DNA of 64,000 nt from Streptomyces sp. R28 (GCF_041052385.1 NZ_CP163439.1:9661001-9725000), one strand, 5' to 3'; positions 1-8,739 are shown, counted from the stretch's first letter. Notes: generated by a model not told the origin, from the letters alone. Translations and numbers: made by a program.

Positions 1-1521
1 CTTCAGCAGGTCGATGCCGGTCAGACCGGGGTCCGCCTCGGCGGCCAGCCGCGCAGCCTGCGCGACCGGCGCGACGACGAGCATGTACGGGCTCTCCTGC
101 GGCAGATCGAAGAAGTCCTTGGCGTCCTCGGCTCGCACGGACGGCGCGAACGGCCGGAACGACTCCCGGAACTTGATCTTCAGGTTCATCACCGACTGGG
201 TCCGAGGGTCGCGCGCGTCGCCCAGGATCGACCGCGCCCCGAGCGCCCGCGGACCGAACTCCATCCGGCCCTGGAACCAGCCCACGACCATCCCGGCAGC
301 GATCGACCGGGCGACCTCGGCGGTCAGTTCCTCCTCGCCCAGACGGTGGTGGGGGATGCCGGCTGAGGTCAGATAGGCGGCGATCGTGTCGTCGTCGTAG
401 CGGGGCCCGAGCAGAGCCCCGGACATCGCGTCGCGGCCGCCCGCCACATGGGGCCGCCCCGCGCCCCGGTCCACCGCGACCGCGAGCGCCGCGCCGAGCG
501 CCCCGCCGGCGTCACCGGCCGCGGGCTGTACCCACACCTCGTCGAAGAGTGAGCCGGCGACGATCTTCCCGTTCGCCACGCAGTTCAGCGCCACGCCGCC
601 GGCCATGCACAGCCGCGACTCGCCGGTCAACTCTCGCGCCGTCCGCGCGAGCCTGAGCATGACCTCCTCTGTGACCTGCTGCACCGAGGCGGCCAGGTCG
701 AACTCCCGACGCGTCAGCTCGCCCTCGGGTTCGCGGCGCGGACCGCCGAACAGCTTCTCGAACCCGCGGCCGGTCATCACCTGGCCGCTCAGGAACTCGA
801 AGTAGCGCATGTTCAGCCGGAACGACCCGTCCGGCTTGACATCGATGAGCCGCTCACGGATCAGATCGGCGTACCGGGGCTCGCCGTAGGGCGCGAGGCC
901 CATCAGCTTGTACTCCCCGGAGTCCACCTTGAACCCGCAGAAGTACGTGAAGGCCGAGTACAGCAGGCCGAGCGAGTGCGGGAAGCGGATCTCCGCCAGC
1001 GGCTCCAGGCGGGTGCCGCGCCCGTGCCACACCGATGTGGTCGCCCACTCGCCGACGCCGTCGATGCACAGCACGGCGGCCGACTCGTAGGGGCCGGCGA
1101 GGAACGCCGACGCGGCGTGCGACTCGTGGTGGCGCCGGCACTCGACGGGCGGCACCGGGCCCCGGTCCAGTGCCCGCAGCTCGTGGCGGACCACGTCGTC
1201 GGCCCGCCGCTTCGACGACCACCAGCCGGGCAGCGTGTCGCGGAACGAGGCGAGGCCGTACGGGACCGCTCCGAGGTAGGTCGCGAGGACGCGGCGGAAC
1301 TTGAGCGCCGGGTCCTCGTAGTAGGCGACCGCCGACACGTCGGCCAGGGTGACGCCGGCCTCGTCGAGGCAGTAGGCGACCGCGTTGGCCGGGAAGCCGG
1401 GGTCGTGGCGGCGGCGGGTGAAGCGCTCTTCCTGCGCGGCCGCCACGGGCCGCCCGTCGGACACCAGCGCGGCGGCGCTGTCGTGGTAGTAGGCGGAGAT
1501 ACCGAGAACCAGATCAGACAT
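1..1521 (-). CDS. Carbamoyltransferase, NodU/CmcH/TobZ family (partial, runs off left edge)
   Basis: ATP-dependent O-carbamoyltransferase that would transfer a carbamoyl group from carbamoyl phosphate to a hydroxyl of the cluster product. The reverse-strand frame opens with ATG at 1521 (MSDLVLGISAYYHDSAAALV) and stays open for 507 codons to base 1, so the C-terminus lies outside the window. Family members are usually about 550-600 residues. Visible marks are the N-terminal DSAAA segment of the Kae1-like fold, the H-H-E-S-H-A-A metal/catalytic segment near residue 125, GGVALN in the middle, and the C-terminal YrdC-like block FGPRALGARSILGD. The start overlaps the end of the upstream oxidase gene by 8 nt, so it is translationally coupled and last in the minus-strand operon as far as seen. 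It is a different subtype from the second carbamoyltransferase at 8939-10615. Family is certain; the substrate is unknown. Confidence 0.9.
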   Translation of the reverse strand, partial: MSDLVLGISAYYHDSAAALVSDGRPVAAAQEERFTRRRHDPGFPANAVAYCLDEAGVTLADVSAVAYYEDPALKFRRVLATYLGAVPYGLASFRDTLPGWWSSKRRADDVVRHELRALDRGPVPPVECRRHHESHAASAFLAGPYESAAVLCIDGVGEWATTSVWHGRGTRLEPLAEIRFPHSLGLLYSAFTYFCGFKVDSGEYKLMGLAPYGEPRYADLIRERLIDVKPDGSFRLNMRYFEFLSGQVMTGRGFEKLFGGPRREPEGELTRREFDLAASVQQVTEEVMLRLARTARELTGESRLCMAGGVALNCVANGKIVAGSLFDEVWVQPAAGDAGGALGAALAVAVDRGAGRPHVAGGRDAMSGALLGPRYDDDTIAAYLTSAGIPHHRLGEEELTAEVARSIAAGMVVGWFQGRMEFGPRALGARSILGDARDPRTQSVMNLKIKFRESFRPFAPSVRAEDAKDFFDLPQESPYMLVVAPVAQAARLAAEADPGLTGIDLLK

Positions 1522-3661
1522 GGGCGGAGGCCTCCACTCGGGCGCGCCGAGCCGCGTTGCGGGCCCGGAATCCGGAGGGCGGGTTCAGCGAGCGGTAACC
1601 GGTCCGGATCCGGTCCCACGCGTCGGCGCGAGCGGCCGGCGGCAGCTGCGTCAGATAGCCGTCGACGGCGTCCGCCGCCCACGCGGAGTGCCCGGTCGCG
1701 ACGTTGTCGATGGTGTTGTGGACGTCCACGAACATGGTGCTGAAACCGTGGTGTGCGAGCGCCTGCCGGGCGCGGCGGTAGCTGCCGCCGACCCCGGACA
1801 GTTCCATGGCCAGGTTCAGGCCGAGGATCTCCGGCTCGAACGTGCGCGGGAAGCGGCCGATCGCCAGCCAGTACACCGGCAGTTCGAACGACCGGTCCCG
1901 GAAGGCGGGCCAGGCGGCGAACTCGGGCGAGCGGGTCGGCGGCAGGTCGACGCCCATTTCCCGCAAGACCGCGCGGTAGATCAGCGGGTGGTTCAACTCC
2001 GTTTCACCATTGCCCAGTTCGTCCCAGTAGGTGGCGAACAGGAAGTGGCCGCGCTCGGCGGCGGCGAGCTGGTAGTCCGTGTGACCGGCCAGCCAGGCGC
2101 CGTCGATGAGAGTGAGCGGGGCCAGTTGCAGCGTCGAGTCGATGAGGGCGGCACGGTCCGGCAGGGGAGCGTCCGTGCCCTCCTGGAACTCGCTGTTGTG
2201 CAGGTCGTGCTGGTCAAGCAGCCAGGGCCGCAGACCGTCCGCCGGAGGCGCCGCCGGCAGCGACGGGTCCGCCTTGTCCATACCGTGCCGGGAGCGGGCC
2301 AGCCACCCCTCGACGTAGCGCAGGGCGTAGCGCCGGGTGGGCGGCGTGAGTGTGCGGCGCAGCAGGCGCGGGTACGCGTCCCGGGGGCCTGCGGGGGCGG
2401 TGCCGTCCTCGCCCGGCGCGGCGGGCGACGTACGCAACGCGACGCCGGGGGGTCGGTACGCGGCCGGACGCGGCCGCGCGCGCTCGGCCGGGTCCGCCGG
2501 CAGCGCGTCGATCCACCGCCTGATCACGGCCAGGTCCTCGTCGGGGAACACCCGGAACATCCGGCCGTTCTCCGACACCAGTTCGCCGGTGAGGCGGCTC
2601 GCCCCGGACCGGCCCGGCCGCACCAGACGGCTGTCGGCGAGCGCGGCCAGGAACGGGGCCGGGTCGGTGCGCGCCTCGGTGAGCCACTCCTTGAGCGGAC
2701 GCCCGCGCAGCACGAACCGGTCGTGGTACGCCGACGCCTCGCGGGCCCGCGCGCGCATCAACTCGGCCATCTCGAACGCTGGGTCGCGCGCCGCGTCCAG
2801 CTCCCGGTACGCCTCCTCGCTCCAGCGGCGCACAGCGACGAACGCCCACGCGAAGCCCCGCTCGACCGCGGCTGCGCCGGCCGGCCCGGTCGCGTCGGTG
2901 AACGCGGCCGCGATCTCGCGCGCGTCGTCGACCGCCGGGCTGCGCCCCGGCGCTTGCGCGCGGCCCGGGTCCAACGCGGCCCAGTCCGCCGCCTCCGGGA
3001 AGAGGTCCTGGACGCCCGCGAGCGGGGGCGGCAGCCCGGCGGCGCGCAGGCAGAGATCGAGGCCGATGATCTCGCCCCGGTACAGGCCGGGGCGGCGGCT
3101 CATCGTCAGCGCGAGAGCCGGCAGGTGGAAGGAGGTGTCCGCGATGCGGCGGTCGCGGGCCAGCGCAGCGGCCGGCCGCGCGTGCACCGCGACCCGGACG
3201 TGCCGCATCAGTGCCAGGTGGGCATCGCCCCGGGACGCGCCCGGATGCCCGGCGCCGACATCGGCCGCGAACAGCGCGAGCAGCCGCAGGGTGACGGGCT
3301 CCTCGGCGTTGCCGGGCTCGCTCAGCCACTGCAGCCAGGCCCCCGATACCAGGGCCAGCGGCGCGCAGGCGAGCACCGCCCGGCGCACCAGGACGTCCGC
3401 GCAACCCTCGCGCCGGGCGTCGGCGAACAGGGCGGTGAACCGGAGTCGTTCGGTGTCGGCCCACGCCGTGACCGCCGCCGGACCGCCGCGCGGCGCGTCG
3501 GCGTGCCCGGCGCCCTTTAGTTCCTCGGCGAGCGCGGAGCGCAGGGTGTCGGCCAGCGGGGTGTCCTCCGGCTCGCAGGCCCGCGCGAACACCGTCCGGA
3601 CCGGCAGGGTCGCGGCCCCGTCGTGCTCCGCCCGGTCAGAACATGGGGTAGATGGAGGCAT
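1514..3661 (-). CDS. Duplicated haem-oxygenase-like iron-containing redox enzyme
   Basis: A 715-residue protein built from two related halves of the haem-oxygenase-like metal oxidase fold (PF14518-type). The C-terminal half keeps likely metal ligands: Glu and His in WDELGNG...NHPLIY (about residues 540-560), Glu in SFELP (about 590), and H-x-x-x-D-x-x-x-x-x-H in DVHNTIDNVATGH (about 645-660). The N-terminal half repeats the scaffold (GAWLQWLS against GAWLAGH; GEIIGLDL against PEILGLNL) but lacks the last His/Asp/His helix and has changed ligands, so it is probably non-catalytic. Relatives such as UndA, BesC and SznF cleave, desaturate or N-oxygenate small substrates. The ATG at 3661 lies inside the preceding 29-codon gene (26-nt overlap), and the stop overlaps the carbamoyltransferase start, so all three should be co-translated. 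The reaction is unknown; the peptide encoded just upstream is one possible substrate or partner. Confidence 0.8.
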   Translation of the reverse strand: MPPSTPCSDRAEHDGAATLPVRTVFARACEPEDTPLADTLRSALAEELKGAGHADAPRGGPAAVTAWADTERLRFTALFADARREGCADVLVRRAVLACAPLALVSGAWLQWLSEPGNAEEPVTLRLLALFAADVGAGHPGASRGDAHLALMRHVRVAVHARPAAALARDRRIADTSFHLPALALTMSRRPGLYRGEIIGLDLCLRAAGLPPPLAGVQDLFPEAADWAALDPGRAQAPGRSPAVDDAREIAAAFTDATGPAGAAAVERGFAWAFVAVRRWSEEAYRELDAARDPAFEMAELMRARAREASAYHDRFVLRGRPLKEWLTEARTDPAPFLAALADSRLVRPGRSGASRLTGELVSENGRMFRVFPDEDLAVIRRWIDALPADPAERARPRPAAYRPPGVALRTSPAAPGEDGTAPAGPRDAYPRLLRRTLTPPTRRYALRYVEGWLARSRHGMDKADPSLPAAPPADGLRPWLLDQHDLHNSEFQEGTDAPLPDRAALIDSTLQLAPLTLIDGAWLAGHTDYQLAAAERGHFLFATYWDELGNGETELNHPLIYRAVLREMGVDLPPTRSPEFAAWPAFRDRSFELPVYWLAIGRFPRTFEPEILGLNLAMELSGVGGSYRRARQALAHHGFSTMFVDVHNTIDNVATGHSAWAADAVDGYLTQLPPAARADAWDRIRTGYRSLNPPSGFRARNAARRARVEASAHV

Positions 3662-3725
3662 CGCCCTTCGCCTTCTTCTTGCGACGGCCGAACAGCCTGG
3701 CCATCACCGACCGCAGGAAAGCCAT
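3636..3725 (-). CDS. 29-residue basic peptide, candidate precursor or carrier peptide
   Basis: A short gene in the minus-strand operon, between the SGNH gene and the iron oxidase. ATG at 3725 is preceded by a strong ribosome site (GAGGTGAC, complement 3732-3739, 8-nt spacer). The frame gives 29 residues: an amphipathic N-terminus MAFLRSVMARLFG, a cluster RRKKKAK, then GDASIYPMF and TGA at 3636-3638. It overlaps the first 26 nt of the oxidase gene, an arrangement that couples translation. The basic leader with a small tail holding Tyr, Pro, Met and Phe resembles a modified-peptide precursor, and the neighbouring oxidase, SGNH protein and carbamoyltransferase would be plausible tailoring partners. 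Alternatives are a leader peptide that only couples translation or a small membrane-binding peptide. I do not recognise a named family. That the ORF is translated is well supported; its role is inference. Confidence 0.65.
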   Translation of the reverse strand: MAFLRSVMARLFGRRKKKAKGDASIYPMF

Positions 3726-3767
3726 GGAGAAGTCACCTCAGTTCGCTTCGGGACGGGGGCCCGGACC

Positions 3768-4826
3768 TCACGTCAGTCCGAGGCTGTCCGCCAGTACCTG
3801 GGCCACGACGTCGTTGCCCTCGTCGGTGTAGTGGCCGCGGTCGACGAACAGCCAGTCCGACGGGTCGACCACCTCGGCGAGCCGTGCGGGCGTGTCGACG
3901 AACGGGACGCCCTTGCGCGCACAGGCCTCGCCGAGCGCGGCGGCGTAGGCGGCTCCCGTCTCCCTGCTGCCGACGTCGCCGTAGCGTTCCTCCCACGTCC
4001 CGTAGTCGGAGAGCGTGTCGAACTCGTCGAACAGGAGTTTCTCCTGCGGCGCCGGTGTCTCGCGCAGCCAGGTGGCGAGCGGCTGGAGGGCGAAGCTGAC
4101 CCGGGCGCCTGTCGCGGCGGCCATCACGAGCCAGCTGTCGAGGTTGCGCAGCGTCACGTCGACGGCCGACCGGATCATGCCCGCCGTCGTCGGGCGGCCC
4201 GGGGTCGGCGCGACCGACTGCGACGCCGGCCGGGGCCCGGCCCGCCAGCGCTTGGGCTTGGCCGTATCGGCGTAGCGCGCGCGGAGTTCCTGCATCTTCT
4301 CGAAGTACTCGTTGCAGAAGAAGAACGGCTCCTGGACACCGACGTCCGCGCCGGTCAGCTGCCCCATGACCAGCGTGTTGAAGCCGCTGATCACGACGAT
4401 CTCGTCGACCGGCGGCAGCAGGTGCCGGTGCAGCATGAACAGCAGCAGCTCCTGCGTGGAGTTGAGGTACGGGGCGCCGAAGGTGAACCAGGGGTGGCTC
4501 GGAGCGTGCTTGGTCCACAGCCGGGAGGCGATGGTCGTCGCGTCGCTCGTGGCGCCGTACCCCAGGGACACCGACCCGCCGACGAGCAGCCGTACCGGTC
4601 CGTCGAGCCGTTCGCCGCCGACGGAGCCGGCACCGTCCGGGCCGTGCGAGATCCGGAACCCGAGCCGGTCCGTGTTGATCGCCGCGGACCGGAAGTTCGG
4701 CCGGTTGAAATACATCAGATAAGGGAGGTAACGCATCTCCCCGCGGTCCAGGAAATCGAGATAGTCGGACAGCTGAGGCGTCAACAGCTCGGTCTGCCGC
4801 ACCAAAGGACGACCTCCATTCGCCAA
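3768..4826 (-). CDS. SGNH/GDSL-like protein, first gene of minus-strand operon
   Basis: 352 residues beginning MANGGRPLVRQTELLTPQ. Residues 30-60 hold a conserved-looking block, EMRYLPYLMYFNRPNFRS. Then RLLVGGSVSLGYGA supplies the G-G-S nucleophile segment (block I), SGFNTLVMG the Asn-containing block, and near the C-terminus DRGHYTDEGN gives the D-x-x-H pair of the SGNH triad. No signal peptide or membrane helix is seen, so it should be cytoplasmic. I recall that relatives are sometimes labelled 'inducer of phenazine A', but cannot verify this here. It heads an operon with the 29-residue peptide (42-nt gap), the iron oxidase and carbamoyltransferase 1, and is divergent from the GNAT gene at 5009. 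Likely an esterase, acyltransferase or deacylase acting on a pathway intermediate. Fold is fairly sure; substrate unknown. Confidence 0.75.
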   Translation of the reverse strand: MANGGRPLVRQTELLTPQLSDYLDFLDRGEMRYLPYLMYFNRPNFRSAAINTDRLGFRISHGPDGAGSVGGERLDGPVRLLVGGSVSLGYGATSDATTIASRLWTKHAPSHPWFTFGAPYLNSTQELLLFMLHRHLLPPVDEIVVISGFNTLVMGQLTGADVGVQEPFFFCNEYFEKMQELRARYADTAKPKRWRAGPRPASQSVAPTPGRPTTAGMIRSAVDVTLRNLDSWLVMAAATGARVSFALQPLATWLRETPAPQEKLLFDEFDTLSDYGTWEERYGDVGSRETGAAYAAALGEACARKGVPFVDTPARLAEVVDPSDWLFVDRGHYTDEGNDVVAQVLADSLGLT

Positions 4827-5008
4827 CAGGCGGCCCTCCGGCCGGAAACCCTGCCCGCAACCTAATGCCCGCCCGGCGCCGCTGCGTGTCCCGTAAAAGG
4901 GCTCCCGGCCGGCTCACGGATCTGGCGCCCCGGCGCGAGCGCGCGCGTGCTAGCCTCGGCGCGATTCTGATGGGGAGCGATCGTCGTTCCATACGACGCG
5001 GAGGCGTG

Positions 5009-5503
5009 ATGACCGACAACGGGGCCAGGGACATCTCGCTGCGGCCGCTGACCGAGGACGACATCACTGTCCTCTTCGAGATCCAACTCGACGAGGACGC
5101 CCAGCGGTTGGCCGCCTTCACCGACGCCGAGACCGCGCGCGACGCCAACGCCTTCGAGCGGAAGTACCGCAAGATCCTCGCCGACGACGCGATCGTCAAC
5201 CGGATCGTGGAGGTGCGCGGCGAGGTCGTCGGGAGCGTGGCCACGTTCCCGATGGAGGGGGACACCGAACTCACCTACTGGATCCGCAAGGACTGGTGGG
5301 GCAAGGGAGTCGCCACCGCGGCCGTCGCGGCGCTGCTCGACGAGGTGAAGCACCGGCCGATCCACGCCCGGGTCGTGGAGGACAACACCGGCTCCGTGCG
5401 GGTGCTCGAACGCAACGGGTTCGTGCGCGTCGGCAGCGAGGACTCCTTCGCCCCCGGCCGCCGGGCCACCGTCACCGAACTGATCTTCATGCTGGCCGGC
5501 TGA
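5009..5503 (+). CDS. GNAT-family N-acetyltransferase
   Basis: 164 residues, an average length for single-domain GNATs of the RimJ/RimL group (acetyl-CoA-dependent N-acetylation). The N-terminus ISLRPLTEDDITVLFEIQ is the typical first strand-helix. The acetyl-CoA loop is near WWGKGVATAAVAALL (about residues 97-110), followed by ARVVEDNTGSVRVLERNGFVRVG, the NxxSxxxLEKxGF-like region. I chose ATG 5009 because GGAGG ends 4 nt upstream and homology begins there; an in-frame GTG at 5006 is too close to the ribosome site. It is divergent from the SGNH operon across about 180 bp. In this setting it could acetylate the product or an intermediate (self-protection) or be unrelated; the sequence does not decide. 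Confidence 0.85.
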   Translation: MTDNGARDISLRPLTEDDITVLFEIQLDEDAQRLAAFTDAETARDANAFERKYRKILADDAIVNRIVEVRGEVVGSVATFPMEGDTELTYWIRKDWWGKGVATAAVAALLDEVKHRPIHARVVEDNTGSVRVLERNGFVRVGSEDSFAPGRRATVTELIFMLAG

Positions 5504-6008
5504 CGACGGCGCAGGACGACGGGCCGGCCCCGGCAGGGCTCGGCCGACGTCGCACGGCGGCTGCCGACGGCAGACGACAACGGGCGGCCGCAGGCATCAA
5601 GAGACGATGACATCGACGCGGCGCGGGGTCCCACGACCACGCGCCGCTTCGGCGTGCCCGCGGCCGCCGCCCTTTCTCTCCCGTGACTCCCGCAACCCCC
5701 GCATCCCTGTTCCAAATGCCGCAAGGGAACAGTTGGACGTCCGCTGCGCCGCCGCCGGCGACCGCGAGGCGCCCGCACATGTCGTGAAAAGCGCCTCTCC
5801 CGTCACGACGTGGACGCGCGCGCATCGTTGACAGTCACGCCCGCCGATAGCGTCGTCGCCATATCCCGGGCTCCGTCGTCCATGGCGCCCTTTCTCGATT
5901 CCCGACACCGGCGAAGGCGCTTCGTGGCGCCCGCGCACGGGCGCCGGGAATCACCACCGCGGTGAATCACCGGGCAGGTCCGCCATGCGTACGAAAGGTG
6001 CTGGTGAA
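5504..6008. other. Intergenic gap before the main biosynthetic operon
   Basis: About 505 bp without a supported gene on either strand; the open frames here are GC-driven shadows. It probably carries the promoter of the long plus-strand operon. A TTGACA hexamer at 5828-5833 is the only good -35 candidate I see, but the -10 partner is poor (TAGCGT at 5848 gives too short a spacer). A partial inverted repeat, ATTCCCG near 5895 against CGGGAAT near 5946, could be a regulator site or hairpin. Confidence 0.4.
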
Positions 6009-6959
6009 ATGGTCGATGCCAAGCCGCGAAGGTTCTGGCGCAACAGCCCGGCGGACGCGATCCTGCTCGCCATCACGCTGACGCAGTTCATCGGCACGAT
6101 CACGCTCGCCGCGCTGACCCCCGACGGCCTGTGGCCCCGGCTCGCTTCCGCGGCCCTGGTCACGGCCATGATGACGTACTCGATCATCGTGGTCACGCAT
6201 CTGTTCGTCCATCAGCCCTGGTTCACCGACAACCGCCTCAACGCCGTTCTGTCGGCAATCAGTTCGGCGAACATCGCACAGTCCGTGCAGGGCTACCACC
6301 TCACGCACGTACGCAATCACCACCGGTACAACAACGACCGCAAGCGCGACGGGACCACCGCCGACATCACCTCCACCTTCCGCTACGGCCGCGAGGACGA
6401 GCACGCACCGCTGTGGTGGTACCTGGTACGGGGACTTGCCGCCTCCGCCCAGGAGTGGGCCCTGAACTGGGCGATGCTGCGCCGGGGCTGCGCGGTCGGC
6501 CGCCGCGAGACCACCCTGCTGAGCCTGGCCGCCCGCCACCCCGAGCGCCGGGCCGCCGAACTGAGGCAGATCAGGGGGGACCGGCTCGCGCTCCTCGCGT
6601 TCACGGCACTGCTCGCGGTCGTGTCCTGGCAATGGACCCTGCTGTGCTACCTGCCCTCGGTGGCCCTTGCGTTCACCCTGGTCAACATCCAGAACTACTA
6701 CCGGCACTTCGGCGCGGAGCCCGAGAGCCGGTACGCGAACTCGGTGAGCCACTACGGCCGGCTGTACAACCTGCTGACCTTCAACGACGGCTACCACCAG
6801 GAGCACCACCTGCGGCCCACGACGCACTGGAGCCGGCTGCCCGAGGTCGCCGAGCAGTACCAGGAGCAGTTCGAGGAGGCCGGACGCGTGGTCTCCCCGG
6901 TGCCGGCCCTGGTCGGCTTCCTGGACACGGGGCGCGCCGCCGGCCGGATGAGCCGGTGA
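6009..6959 (+). CDS. Membrane fatty-acid-desaturase-like di-iron oxygenase
   Basis: 316 residues from ATG 6009. The earlier in-frame ATG at 5985 is less likely, because AAAGGTG at 5994-6000 sits 8 nt before 6009. Hydrophobic segments flank the three histidine clusters of the FADS/alkane-hydroxylase superfamily: HLFVHQ (about residues 60-65), HLTHVRNHHRYNN (H-x2-H-x3-HH, about 95-107) and HQEHH (about 260-265). These eight-plus histidines would bind a di-iron centre at the cytoplasmic membrane face and support hydroxylation or desaturation of an aliphatic chain. It opens the plus-strand biosynthetic run, 22 nt before the N-monooxygenase gene. In this amino-acid-type cluster the substrate may be an acyl or aminoacyl chain rather than a membrane lipid. 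Family sure, substrate unknown. Confidence 0.85.
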   Translation: MVDAKPRRFWRNSPADAILLAITLTQFIGTITLAALTPDGLWPRLASAALVTAMMTYSIIVVTHLFVHQPWFTDNRLNAVLSAISSANIAQSVQGYHLTHVRNHHRYNNDRKRDGTTADITSTFRYGREDEHAPLWWYLVRGLAASAQEWALNWAMLRRGCAVGRRETTLLSLAARHPERRAAELRQIRGDRLALLAFTALLAVVSWQWTLLCYLPSVALAFTLVNIQNYYRHFGAEPESRYANSVSHYGRLYNLLTFNDGYHQEHHLRPTTHWSRLPEVAEQYQEQFEEAGRVVSPVPALVGFLDTGRAAGRMSR

Positions 6960-6981
6960 GCCGTCGAGGAAGGAGCAGTAC

Positions 6982-8739
6982 GTGAAGGAACTCGGCACGC
7001 GGGACGACCCGTACGACCTGATCGGTCTGGGTTTCGGACCGTCGAACATCGCGCTGGCCATCGCCGTGCAGGAGATCGCCCCCGACCGCAGCTGCCTGTT
7101 CTTGGAGCGCTCGCCGGAGGTCCGCTGGCACGAGGGCATGCTCATCGACGGGGCCCGCATGCAGATCTCGTTCCTCAAGGACCTGGTGTCCCTGCGCAAC
7201 CTGGCCAGCCCGTTCACCTTCCTCGCGTACCAGAAGGCCAAGGGGCGGCTGGAGAGGTTCGTGAACCTCTCCGAGTTCCGGCCGACCCGGCTGGAGTTCC
7301 AGGACTATCTGCGCTGGGTCGGCGGGCAGTTCGCCGGCATGGTCCGCTACCGCTCGGCGGTCACCGCCGTGTCCCCGGTGCGCGCCGACGATGGCAGCAT
7401 GTCGCTGTGGCGGGTGACGGCCACCGACACCGCCACCGACGAGGTCGTCGAGTTCCACGCCCGCAACGTGGTACACGCCCTCGGCGGACGGCCCGCCGTG
7501 CCCGCCGGGGTGACGACCGGGCCCGCCGTGCTGCACTCCAGCGCCTTCCTGTCCCGCTTCCCCGGCACGTTCACCGACCACGACCGGGATTGGGAGTTCG
7601 CCGTCGCGGGCGACGGACAGAGCGCCGGCGAGATCACCCACTACTTGCTGGAGCACTACCGCAACGCCCGCGTCCACCTGGTCCTGCCCGGGTACTCGCT
7701 GAGCGCCACCGACAACAACCCGTTCGCCAACGAGCAGTTCTTCGAGGCCAACGCCGACCAGTTCTACTTCCGCAGCGAGGAGAATCGGCGCGACTACGCC
7801 GTCCGCCTGCGCAACACCAACTACGGCGTGGTGGAGGCCGGTTTCCTCGACGACCTGTACCGGCTGGTCTACGCGGACGAGGTGCGCGGCAGGACCCGGC
7901 TCGTCGTCCACGACGGATCCCGGCTGACCTGGGCCGACCACGACGGCGCGGGCGTGCGCGTCGGCGTGCACAGCCGCTTCGGCGCCGGGTCCCACGAGCT
8001 GCGTACGGACGCGCTCGTGCTCGCCACCGGGTACCGGCGGGAGCTCGACACTGGGATCTACCGCGACGTCCTGCCCCACCTCGACCTCGGCGACGACGGC
8101 CGACCCGTGGTCACCCAGGACCACCGGGCGCGCACCACCGAGGAGCTGACCTGCGGGCTGTACCTCCAGGGGCTCGCGGAGACGACCCACGGACTCGGCG
8201 AGACGCTGCTGTCGCTGCTGCCGTTCAGGTCCAAGCAGATCATCACGGCCATCGTGAAAGACGGCGGCTCGATGTCGCGGGCGTTCCCGACCGCACGGGA
8301 CGACGCGGGGGCCCTCGTCGCGCGGATCCAGCGGTGCGAGACCGCCACCGTGGTCGGCGCCGGGACCGACGACTTCCCGGTCGTGACCCGGCTGCCCCTG
8401 ACGCTGGACCGCACCCGCGGCCGGCACGGCGTCCTGTTCGGCGTGCTGGACCGCGCCGACCCCGCGCCGCACGCCGACGGCGCCAAGGTGCTCGCGGTCT
8501 TCGACCCGGACCCGGCCTCGCCCGGCGAGCCGGTGTCGGTCGACGTGCGCGGACACCTCCGGCTGGTGAGCGAAGGGGACCGGATCGCCGCCCATCTGGC
8601 CCGCGTCGAGCCCGCCGGTCCCGTCGACCCGCCCGGCTCCAGGGTCGGCATCGAGATCGAGATCGAGAACCTGTCCGGCCGCGTCCACGCGAACGGAAAG
8701 CAGCGCGCCGTCCGGACCGAGACCGAGGGGCAGTCATGA
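6982..8739 (+). CDS. L-ornithine/L-lysine N-monooxygenase-like flavoprotein with C-terminal extension
   Basis: Starts at GTG 6982 behind GAGGAAGGAGC. 585 residues, about 140 longer than typical SidA/IucD/PvdA enzymes. Visible parts are the FAD motif DLIGLGFGPSNIALAIA near the N-terminus, the substrate-side block WHEGMLIDGARMQISFLKDL, an NADPH motif FAVAGDGQSAGEI (about residues 205-217), NPFANEQFF, and the ATGYRRE element near 350. The family hydroxylates the side-chain amine of ornithine, lysine or diamines using FAD, NADPH and O2. The last about 150 residues after LPFRSKQII form an additional, apparently beta-rich acidic domain (EIEIEIENLSG) that I do not recognise. The stop overlaps the MbtH start (ATGA). 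Supply of an N-hydroxylated basic amino acid to the downstream amidinotransferase or NRPS is a reasonable inference. Confidence 0.88.
   Translation: MKELGTRDDPYDLIGLGFGPSNIALAIAVQEIAPDRSCLFLERSPEVRWHEGMLIDGARMQISFLKDLVSLRNLASPFTFLAYQKAKGRLERFVNLSEFRPTRLEFQDYLRWVGGQFAGMVRYRSAVTAVSPVRADDGSMSLWRVTATDTATDEVVEFHARNVVHALGGRPAVPAGVTTGPAVLHSSAFLSRFPGTFTDHDRDWEFAVAGDGQSAGEITHYLLEHYRNARVHLVLPGYSLSATDNNPFANEQFFEANADQFYFRSEENRRDYAVRLRNTNYGVVEAGFLDDLYRLVYADEVRGRTRLVVHDGSRLTWADHDGAGVRVGVHSRFGAGSHELRTDALVLATGYRRELDTGIYRDVLPHLDLGDDGRPVVTQDHRARTTEELTCGLYLQGLAETTHGLGETLLSLLPFRSKQIITAIVKDGGSMSRAFPTARDDAGALVARIQRCETATVVGAGTDDFPVVTRLPLTLDRTRGRHGVLFGVLDRADPAPHADGAKVLAVFDPDPASPGEPVSVDVRGHLRLVSEGDRIAAHLARVEPAGPVDPPGSRVGIEIEIENLSGRVHANGKQRAVRTETEGQS

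Noticed and set aside
903..1743. Long overlapping ORFs on both strands within the first carbamoyltransferase gene
   Set aside because: Arg/Pro/Ala-rich shadows of high-GC coding sequence; the partial reverse frame from 1521 to 1 has clear family motifs and explains the region.
2337..4865. 842-codon plus-strand ORF
   Set aside because: Antisense shadow across the oxidase and SGNH genes; no motifs, no ribosome site and composition typical of a GC shadow.
5828..5853. TTGACA plus TAGCGT as a promoter for the biosynthetic operon
   Set aside because: Spacer is only about 14 bp and the -10 is poor; noted in the gap entry but not called.
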